Source of the DNA: Melampsora larici-populina 98AG31
Lineage: Eukaryota; Basidiomycota; Pucciniomycetes; Pucciniales; Melampsoraceae
Length of the DNA stretch: 64,000 nt
NCBI RefSeq assembly: GCF_000204055.1
Contig: NW_006768777.1
Location: 446,057-510,056, forward strand
Direction: 5' to 3'
Made by a program: the position numbers and the translations under genes. Below the pieces are notes generated by a model. That model saw nothing but the letters and a program-made list of their open reading frames with translations. It was not told the DNA's origin and ran no database searches. Positions 54,961 through 64,000 of the stretch are shown here, piece by piece (positions within the stretch are counted from its first letter, which is position 1; each line of letters starts with the position of its first letter).

Positions 54961-57900
54961 ATGAAGATGAATCTTGCAGTCAACGCGATGATGGCTTTTG
55001 GGAACTTCTGTGCAGTAAACTCTTCTCAGCGCGACGCAATTAGCAAGAATCATGCACGAAGGCAGAACGATCACGTCACATTGAACTCACCAGAACTAAA
55101 TCTGAGTCCGGATTTTGTGATTACCTCAACGCCTCAAACTCGCAACTATGTTTTTGAAATAACTGAAGAGATAGCAGCCATGGATGGCTTTGAAAGGTAA
55201 GTAGCGACCATAATCACATGCGGAACGCTGTAATTGACGAATGGCCAACATTGTTTCTTAATTGCACCAGACGCGTACTGGTGATCAACAGGCAATTTCC
55301 TGGTCCACTTATTGAGGCGAACGACGTAAGTCACAACACTATCCACTGGTACACGAGAAAACTGACCGCCTTGCGCCGTACGGTAGGGTGACACGCTCGA
55401 TATCCTCGTGAAGAACCACATCACACAGCCTGTGGCAATCCATTGGCATGGGATATGGCAAAAGGGAACACCTTGGGCAAGTATTACCCCAAGATTTCAG
55501 CTGAACTAGAGATGATACATATACTGACTGCGCACACGGATGTCGTTCTGGGTCAATCAGATGGACGGGGTTTCAGGTGAAGATAACTTTTCAATTGTTT
55601 GAAGGTTGCTAATGTGATGTCCCTTAAGCTGACTAGCTAGCCTGTTGCATTGGCAGGTGTGACACAATGTCCTATCCCGGCGGGTGCCTCGTTCACATAT
55701 TCTTTCAAAATTGATGACCAATTCGGCACATTCTGTACGTTGATCATAATTTCTGGTTTCTTGGGCTCGTCTTTTTTTGACACATTAGGACTCATCTGTC
55801 GCCAAAATCATTGGTTTTAACTTTTTACCCCTTGATTGGTAACATATCCATGCGATAAGGGTACCACGTAAGCCAAGGCGGTTTATTTGTTTGCAATAAA
55901 ATTGGGGTGTCTGTATTGATTCCATTTCATGTACCACAGGCACACTCTCAAAACCTCGCCGCTGATGGTCTGATGGGTCCACTGATAGTCCATTCTGTCA
56001 ATGATCCGTTGAAAAGAGGAAGAGACTATGATAATGATATTGTCTTAATGTACACGTAAGCCGACTTTCTTGAATAACCAATCGTTATATAGTCACTGAC
56101 TATATCATAATATCTTGTTGCAGCGATTGGTACCACGAGTTTAGTTCGCTTGTACTCCTCTCGAAGTATCTCCAATTTTTCTGAATTTTCCTGTTCCCAA
56201 ACGAGCAGATTGAGTACGGTGATGTTGAATGCTCAAATATCTCCTGAGCTATACAATGGGAGCTGGGCAGGGCCATCTCCCAACTCGGGTAAGGTCCTAT
56301 TTTTACACTCGGATGTGGTGATATTATGGTTGCTGACCTCATGTTTTCCAACCCTTAGCTTTGGTTAATGGAATAGGTTATTTTGACTGTGCAAACGCAG
56401 AATCCGGGTCCACTTGCAAGCAGAACAATATAAACTTGGAATTGAAAGTCGCTCCCAATGAGAAAACGAGGATACGCCTGATACAGGGCGCAGCACATGC
56501 CATGTTTAGATTTTCAGTTGATGGACATCCCCTGAAAATAATTGAGACCGACGCTACTGGTGTAAATGGTCCATCCCAGATACATCGATTACCTTTCCAT
56601 GCGGGACAAAGGTCACTATCCTTTCAGGCCTCACCCTAAGACATCTTACAGAAATTTGCCGTCTTGTTTCCCTCACAGGTACAGCGTGATCTTAGACACC
56701 TCCAATGATCAAGTTGGCTCATCTTTCTTACTGAGATCGGTAATGGACCCAGATTGTTGTAAGTGCATATTTTTGAGGCTTTTGCATATTCCCGTCAAAT
56801 TGACTTTCCTTGTCTAAACTTGCAGTTGCATGGCGTACGCGTATTTTTCTTTCTCACTCATCATCAAGAGATTACAAGGGGAGGAATGAAACATGTCTGA
56901 TGCGATTGAGGTTTTCAGTTGCTCCCGGAATAGAGGGTCGCGCTCGTAGTGTAATCGCAGTCGTGCAAGTAGTGGCGAAAGAGGAAAAAGGTAGATGTGG
57001 CTGCTCAAGTAGCGATACTCCCAACACGCCAGATCAAGAAAACGAGCCAGTCGGAGGCCCATGCGTAGATGTTGAAGGTGATCTCACACCTCTGATGCCA
57101 AAGAGCGTACCGAACGTGACACTTGGAAAGGTTGGCAGAATTCTTGGGTGTTTTGAAAGGCTGTGATTTAGACTTATATCTTCTTGTTCTAACTCACGTA
57201 CTTGTAGCGCATACTAGACACAACTTTTGGTACGATTGGCTACCCTGACCCCAAAAATGCATCTCATAGGCTGAGGGTTGGGCGTTTTTTTGTAAACGAA
57301 GTTCCCTGGGGAGGTGAGTTCACTTCAAGATCTCTCGAGAGTAATGATTAAGTAGGGCACTGACTTCAGTCATCTTCTCACAACCAACCTGTGCTTCTTT
57401 TCTTTTGATTCTTGAATCTATATAGCCCACGTCTTCAAGCCCTTACTAGCTCAGATGATGAAAGGTGGGAATGGAAAGTTGAATGAAACCGAGGTCGGTT
57501 TTGTCACGCTGGAGGAGCCGGGTTGGTATGACATCGTCATAAATAATTTGGATCAGGGATTAGATCACCCATATCATCTGCATGGTGTAGACTCTTATCT
57601 TGTTAGTAAGGGGAATGGTCGATTGATCAAAAATTCGACCATAGAACCCACTGAAGCACTGTCCAATCCCAATAGAAGAGACACATATGTGATACCGGGA
57701 GGCTCGTACATCATCAGTGAGTAGCGGTTCTCAATTGATATGATATGATACATAGTCTCACAAGGGAGTTCGTCAATTCACTGATTAGTTCGAATCCTTG
57801 CAAATAACGTGAGCTACTCCACGAACTATATCGCCCTTCTCCAACAGCTGGTTCACATTGGTGTTCACGGAATTGTATCGATACGCTAGAAACAACCAAT

Positions 57901-58127
57901 ATCTCTGACAAAGCTTCTCTCACTCTGATTCTCAGCCCGGAGTATTTATGCTTCACTGTCACGTGGGGTGGCACCTAGGATCCGGGTTTGCAGGCGTCCT
58001 TGTGATGCAGCCTCGAATCCTATCGACATGGCAAGAACCAGCGGTCAACCGAGCCTTATGTCGCGTCACTGCAGGCAGTCACCAAAATGACACCGAGACT
58101 GAATTCCCCATCATCCCACAATTATGA
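54961..58127 (+). CDS. Laccase-type multicopper oxidase, 14 exons
   Basis: Copper oxidase, probably secreted, that oxidises phenolics or Fe(II) while reducing oxygen to water. Exons by splice and phase: 54961-55196, 55271-55325, 55387-55476, 55561-55576, 55657-55734, 55860-55867, 55942-56055, 56124-56165, 56209-56288, 56359-56611, 56679-56758, 56826-57130, 57208-about 57314, 57426-57714, 57789-57808, 57936-58127; a few junctions after 56826 are less certain. Copper ligands are all present: [24 protein letters not shown] (the WYH comes from an 8-nt exon), [11 protein letters not shown] and [14 protein letters not shown]. The 55477 donor is GC. The N-terminus ([18 protein letters not shown]) is weakly signal-like, and the start could lie upstream. 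Laccase versus ferroxidase cannot be decided here. Confidence 0.82.
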
Positions 58128-59186
58128 TTTCAGGAGCGTAGTTGTTGTGAAGGTTGTCGATAAGGGGAAACCAAACACTGGAATTACTTCTCTGGCGCAG
58201 CTGCCAATTCTCTGGCACAACTGCCAGAGGTTGCGCTTGTGAATAGGCAATTTTATTTTCATTGGGGTCCGATACTTTTCGTTTTTTCGTTTTTTTGTTT
58301 TTTTCCAGCATAGTACTTTCATGCAATATTTCCGATTCTCAGATATATTCATTTTTCGCTTTTCAAGTTGTAACCCCAGAACATATCTCACAAATCTCAA
58401 GTGCCACCATAGGTTTTCTTTATGTTCCGGGGTGGCACATACAAAACAAGCAGCAAAAAGGCGTGAGTTGGGACCGCCGAATTGGGAGCAAAAGAGAGCC
58501 ATGCCTCATACGACTCCTCACCAGCACCACTCCTCTTTCCTTCGGGTACGGTTACCCGTCAATTTAAGTTCAATTTTAGATTAGCAGTTTGTTCTCAGCC
58601 TTGCAGAAAGAATCGGGATATATCCGAAATGGTTCAGGTCAATTGGGTCGCGTTTTTTGGAAGCAGTTACCTAAAGTAACGACAGAGGTTGAAGGTTACT
58701 GGCGTGTGCGGTCAACTTTGAGCTGATAGGCCATCTGTTCGCCATGTGGCCCCATTCTAAGGAAGGAGATGAGAAAGTAAGAAGGCAAGATAGTTGGCCT
58801 CAATAAGGCCTATCGAAATGAGGGGGGTAACAAAGGATCACTGGGAATTTATCTGCCAGTATGCTTGCTGTGAAGAGATTTTGATACCGTATTATAAGAT
58901 TCTTATTAAATTATCACAAAATATGCAAAAAAGCCACAAGATCCACTAAGAACTTTTACAATCACTCTTCAGCACGAACAGTCTGATCAGGAAGCAATTG
59001 ACATGAAACTCCTGAACATATCTTTCGGCCATCTCTTTAGGAAACACGTCTTGATACTTCAATGTGAAAAATTCAATGAGCATGAACTTGATACAAAACA
59101 CCGGTCCAGATTTTACATCAAACAAAGTCAGTATGCACATAGACAGAAAGGAGTGGCCTGTATCAAGAATTCTATGCTCACAATTC
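58128..59186. other. Intergenic, no supported feature
   Basis: AT-rich DNA between two genes. Short frames are compositional. Confidence 0.5.
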
Positions 59187-59620
59187 CTAAGAGTTCTTGA
59201 CCGTCCATGGAAGTGGGCCCCAAAATTTAGCGACCAACTCTGGTCGAGCCGGAGTGCTGCCGTCATCGTGTGCGCTGACACGAGTACCCAAAATTTTAGT
59301 ACCCGATCTTTTAGAAAGACCAGAGGAAGACTCCAATGCATCTGAACTGATTTTAAGACCTCTGGCCCTCCATGGTCGTGGTATCGCGAAAGCGGAAACG
59401 GGGGAATTTGTTTTGTGATCAGAAGTGATGGGCTTTCCATCTTTTGCTATCATTTCTGCGTATCAATCGCGTCAGCTTTTTGTGGAGAACCTAGACTGGT
59501 TTTACATCACTTCACATGAAAGAATTGGACTATACCTTTCACCGGAGATCCGCTGACTACGGTAGCCGCAAGTAGCGCTATGAAGACAACTAGCAACGCT
59601 TTGAACCCGACTATCATCAT
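59187..59620 (-). CDS. Small secreted protein, 117 residues
   Basis: Unrecognised family. Two exons on minus: 59620-59536 and 59455-59187, joined in phase by an 80-nt intron (GTATAG donor, GCTGAC branch-like site, CGCAG acceptor). The first 26 residues, MMIVGFKALLVVFIALLAAT followed by VVSGSP, form a textbook signal peptide with cleavage after VVSG. The mature part is about 90 residues, Ser/Lys/Arg/Pro-rich, with no Cys. A Lys-Arg pair (SGLSKRSGTK) in the middle is a possible Kex2 site. The intron falls just after the signal peptide. Short, secreted and family-orphan proteins in plant-pathogenic fungi are often effector candidates, but nothing here shows a host target. Confidence 0.7.
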
Positions 59621-60930
59621 TTTAAATCCTTTACTTGAAAAAATCACTAAGTCAATGACGCAAATCAAATCAAGTCAGCATAGCAATTCAGTTTATCAAT
59701 GACATAAATCATAGGGACAAGAAGGTAAATTCACCCTTCTTTGGACGGAAAATATTTCAAGTGAACCTGATCTAGCGGATGCAGCAGTGAACCCGGATAT
59801 TACGTTCAACACCTGCGACTTGTGAACTTGAACTACAATCGCCAAATGATGAGCACACGGAGATAAAGGTTTGGAAGATTAAGGAAAGCTATTGAGAAGC
59901 CGCTTCTCTGTCTGTCTCAAGAGAATCTTAGGCACAGGTCTTATTTATAATCTAGACGTCTCTGGTGTATCCTATTCACCGTCAAGTTCGAACTCCTGGC
60001 AAAAAAAGATAAATAGAGTCACAGGTCAACCTTACATGAAAAATTGGATACACACTGATTGAATCTCATCAACCCAGGAGATCGTGCAGACAAAGGACTT
60101 CTAATCTGAAAGGTCAAATCAGAAGTTTATTCACGTAGATTAGTTGAGTTTGATCCAAGCGAGAGCGCAAAGCTCGTAAGTTCGACATAAACCATCATAT
60201 GATCCCTTTTTCATTGACCTCGTCTCATCTATCTGTTCTCGAGTACGTTTGATCAGCAAAAGACATGTCTCTACTTGCAAATTAAACTGTCGGTATGCTT
60301 TTACGAGCTTCGCCTGCTCGGAAACACACAGTTGAGCGAGAGATTTCTACGTGGGGAAACAGAAAATCCACAAATAATTCTAAAAACCTATGGCCATCTG
60401 CCATCCACCATCATCTGGTGCAGTCGGGCGTCCGATCAGTCTGTTACAATAATCCTCGTGAATCGCACCGGTGGTGAATCGCCTGCATGACTTTTGGGGG
60501 AAGTACTGTGGTTGATTGGCGATATCGGTGAACAACTACTTTGATGACGGTAAGTACCTGCAGATCCGGCGACACCCTCGGTGATGGTCCGTTCACAACC
60601 ACACGTTCCTGATCCTGCCTCGGCTCCGTTTATTAAGAATGTTCAAATGTAAAAATGAAAATACTAGATTAACTAGATTCAGCCCGGTGCTTGTATCCCT
60701 GACCGCCCGGATTTCAGCTGTATTTACTCTCAATCTCACACCATGCTATGTCGGTACATGGCTGGACAGGTAGTCCTGCGGTGTGTATTCCATAGAGCAG
60801 CTGTTTGGTTTGGTGATAATGAGTCTCGGCTTTGAGATAACGGGTCTCGGTGGTGAATTCTTGAATTTCGGCTTTGAATTCTTGGAGTTCGGCTACTCCA
60901 ACCGGCTTGGGTTGGTGTGGGACTTATGTA
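59621..60930. other. Intergenic, no supported feature
   Basis: Presumed promoter of the secreted-protein gene and non-coding DNA. I see no gene or repeat structure. Confidence 0.5.
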
Positions 60931-60934
60931 AGTG

Positions 60935-61075
60935 ATCAATCAATCAATCAATCAGCATCAACATCAACATCCAAATCCTTTAGAGAAGAGGATTCAATCC
61001 AATATCTTATCTTATCATCAGAACTTTTAAATCAATCAATCAACCAATCAATCCATCAATTAATCAATCAATGAA
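60935..61075. repeat. (ATCA)n microsatellites
   Basis: Two imperfect ATCA tracts, about 60935-60970 (with CATCAA variants) and 61030-61075, separated by 60 bp. Confidence 0.85.
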
Positions 61076-61477
61076 CTGATATTCTTATACCAGTCTTATC
61101 TTATCATCTTGACTATCACTATCAATCTTGTCTTATCATCTTAACTTCTCATTAGTTGATACATCATTACTCTTTGCAAAGGAACTACTTAAGCTTCATC
61201 CTTCATTCAGGTTGACCAATGATCATGACACTATCAATAAATCCTCATCATTAAGGAACGTAGTTCCCAGGCTGTTTTCGTCAAATTGAAATCTACATAC
61301 ACACCGCATACGTCTGACATTATCTCACATACAGACACTCTTACCAATTGAGAATACCAGAGATCATAACCCACATCACTTATGTACTCGTACACCAACA
61401 ACAACTGCCTACCCATCACATCAAAACATTATCAGTTTCCTATAAGCAGGAAGTAAACGACCTCACTCCAACACATA

Positions 61478-63766
61478 ATGCGGTTCTCCGAGATTGTTCA
61501 AGAGTTATCTCATTTCCCTTCAGTACTAGCCTCTGTTGCCGCCGACGATGTATTCCGGTTCATGACAGTCGCCTCTCATTTTGCACAAATCAATCAACGG
61601 TCCATCCGAATCGACAAGTACAACGCCCCGTATGAATATCTCAATTCCGCCCTCCCGCCACCTGCAGTTCCCGGCACGTGGGAGGTTCTATGGCACGTGT
61701 TGTTCTCGACGTTCGCCACATCTTACGTGGAACCTGCCGGCCTAGTCCGAGCTAAAGGACTCAACCGCGAACCAGGCGCACTTCAAATACCTGAACGAAC
61801 ATTCTGGCCACCCTACCAAGAACATTGTCCCAATAACGAGTGCAGGGACTCTGATTCCAGCAGGCAAAAACTGGAAAGAAGACCGGCCATATGTGGATAT
61901 CTTTACGACCTAGACGGTGTCCATTCGATTCGTCACCATACAACATATTGCCGACGTAAGTTTTTATTATGACAACAGCAGTGCTCAAAGGTGAAAGCTA
62001 ATTGTACACTCAATATTCAGAATGCAAGACGAGTTTTAGGGCTTCGTACTTTTCAAGCAAACATGGACCCCGAACCTACTACTTGGACACAGTGAGGAAA
62101 GATCCGGACTGTATCCAAGTCAATATGCACTACTTCATTACAATACGACTGCTTGATTATTTCAATCACAGCCAATCCTTAGCGCAGTAAGTACGGCACC
62201 ATAAAAAATTCTTCATACCACCGGCCTCCAATGCTAACATAAACCACAATGAAACCTCAATGATATCAGTGTTTCGATATACAATCTGGTAACGATATAC
62301 AACAGCTGCCACAAGCTGTCAGAAGAGGCCTCCAACCACTTTGCTGCGGAGACTTTCAAGCCAACGCTATCTGACCACTGTTGCACAACAGCATTGGATG
62401 TACATCGTCTTTTACGGCAATTCAACCTACGCAAACGCATGATGAGCGTACCTAACTCAGGTGGCTCTCGCCATCGCTTCCGAGAACCAAAATTGAACGT
62501 TCTTACCTGGACCGAACTCGAAGGCAGTCCTTATATTGATCACATGTGCTCAGAATGCACAGAGATCATTAATGACCCCAGAGTTACAGGCGGAGGATTG
62601 GGTAAGGCATACTAAAACAAATCATAATGAAATCTACAGACAATGAATTAACATAATTTGAGTTTGCCGGATATCAACAGCAATTTGAGCTATCGCTATG
62701 GACGGGATAACTATCGGTCATCCACGTTGTAGCGCTACAAAGGAACAACTTATATTGATCAATCCGTCAGACAACAACCCACCACCTTGCACTATTATGC
62801 TTGACACACCAAAAGACCGCTATTGCGCCGTCCACACTCCATTGCTAGGCAAACTCTGCCATGCACAGCCATGTACCCGAGACGCAATAGGCAACACAAA
62901 GGCCTGCAACTTACCTGAACATCAAGAGGCCCTCCTAATACGATCTGAGAAGACACGACGTTCTCTGGCTGCGTTGGCTTTCAACCAAAGAACCGGCGCA
63001 AAACTACCTGAGGATCCAACTGCAGCACTGAACGCCGACACTGACGCATTCAACGAGGATGCTTTGATTGAGCGAGATGAGTCCGATCGCACACATGAAG
63101 CTGGTCGTGATGGAGAAGAGACATCTCGACCCGCGGGTAAGAAGCCATTTTGTTCAAACGCTAAGACGCACAACGACATGCTATTTGTTGCTACGTGTGG
63201 TATAACACTAGCCAGGGAGACGATGTACCGGGCAGAGTCTGTAATATTGGTCAGAGTAAGTTCAATAGCCCTCGATATTTTCGCTGCATTAAACTTATTC
63301 GGCCGTCTGCAATCAGGAAATATTAGAAAGAAAATTCCCCGTACTACCGCCAGTCCAATTCTTCGATAATTCATGTACTTTTGACAAATCGCTTCGGAAG
63401 GATATAGCAGCGTCGGAACGACTCAAGGGTACTATCAGACCAGTGGATCCATTTCACATGCGCACTCATTCCGAAAAGGACGCACAGTGCCGCAAAAACA
63501 ATGACCCCAAACGCTGGCCATTCCTCAAAAAGGCCGATGGTTCCTGGCGATTCAATGGGTCAGCAGCTGAGATTACCAATGCTTGGTATGGTGGGTTCCT
63601 TTCGATATGCCGAGGGATGCATGAGATAAATTACCGATTCTTCTTGGAAGAGATGATTCGTGTGAGAAATGATTCTCTCCTCTCAAAGCTTGTACGAAAA
63701 ACAAATTTCTGCTGTAACATACCTTCACATCTTGCTCAACAAAGCGCTTTCCCACTTTCTGTTTGA
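61478..63766 (+). CDS. KDZ-transposon-associated CxC5/CxC6 cysteine-cluster protein
   Basis: Member of the cysteine-cluster proteins found with Kyakuja-Dileera-Zisupton transposases in basidiomycetes; their role in transposition is not established. Exons 61478-61955, 62021-62186, 62270-62601, 62690-63255 and 63317-63766 join without a stop, giving 663 residues. The CxC5-like part has Cys pairs in HCPNNECRD and across the first intron in TYC-RQCKTSFRASYF. The CxC6-like part follows MDGITIGHPRC and has regular Cys/His spacing (RYCAVHTPLLGKLC, AQPCTRD, ACNLPEHQE). The C-terminal domain has FFDNSCTFDKSL and FNGSAAEITNAWYGGF, as in KDZ-associated proteins. Fourth-exon acceptor was chosen at 62689 because the nearer CAG brings an immediate stop. 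No KDZ transposase lies in the window, so it may be outside or this is a solo domesticated copy. Confidence 0.82.
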
Positions 63767-64000
63767 TATCATTGTTTGAGATTTTCCAACACTAGTTACT
63801 TTCAACACCCGATGTGTAAATGATTTGTAAATAATTTTCTTTAAATTAATTAAGGCTTTTTTTCTTGTAATACCATTTTGTTTCAGCATGCCATTGCCAA
63901 ATTAATAGCAATATCAGTGAGAAAATCATAATGTTGCATATAAGAGGCAGAGATACACAATTGCTTAATCACTACTACAAAAGTCGAAAGACATAGAGTA
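63767..64000. other. Downstream of the CxC gene, nothing seen
   Basis: AT-rich 3' flank; no feature supported. Confidence 0.5.

Noticed and set aside
60736..60939. Minus-strand frame rich in Arg and Ser near 60.8 kb
   Set aside because: Short, compositionally biased, no splice partner or motif found.

Overview
The window is eukaryotic and most likely fungal. Genes carry short introns (about 43-90 nt, mostly GTAAGT/GTGAGT donors), intergenic DNA is AT-rich, and the transposon and gene families (KDZ-associated cysteine-cluster gene, laccase-type multicopper oxidase, small secreted protein, tyrosine-recombinase retrotransposons) fit a repeat-rich basidiomycete. I infer a rust fungus (Pucciniales), but the sequence alone does not prove it. 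Two runs of exactly 100 N (11064-11163, 34763-34862) are scaffold gaps, so adjacency across them is not verified.

Left part (1-10953): the right-hand portion of a PIF/Harbinger DNA transposon (transposase on +, convergent decayed NAM/SANT-like partner on -) ends at 4786. Twenty bases on, a 6.1 kb Tc1/mariner-type element (4809-10953) has 107-bp terminal inverted repeats and flanking TA. Besides a dead DD34E transposase it carries two multi-exon passenger genes: a CCHC zinc-knuckle protein and a larger protein with a SAM-like C-terminus.

Middle (11734-52342): one Copia retrotransposon, flanked by ATCGC duplications and with LTRs identical as read, has been blown up to 40.6 kb by nested insertions that can be unpicked by their target-site duplications. 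They are: a CACTG-ended MITE in the integrase region; a 330-bp TIR element in RNase H, itself split by a tyrosine-recombinase (YR) retrotransposon A, whose recombinase gene is split by a related intact YR retrotransposon B on the other strand; and two hAT elements 12 bp apart in the right LTR. The first hAT (31066-43895) holds its transposase, two CACTA-like elements and a decayed copy of a host-type von Willebrand A gene. The second (43910-52291) contains a Harbinger MITE, which contains a Ty3/Gypsy element, whose gag contains another hAT MITE. Both YR elements place the gag stop codon inside a 5' splice site, so splicing would switch Gag into Gag-Pol.

Right part (52457-64000): a long-TIR element with a hAT-like fragment, then what look like resident genes: a 14-exon multicopper oxidase with two microexons and a GC-AG intron, a 117-residue secreted protein on the minus strand, and an intact five-exon KDZ-associated CxC5/CxC6 gene.
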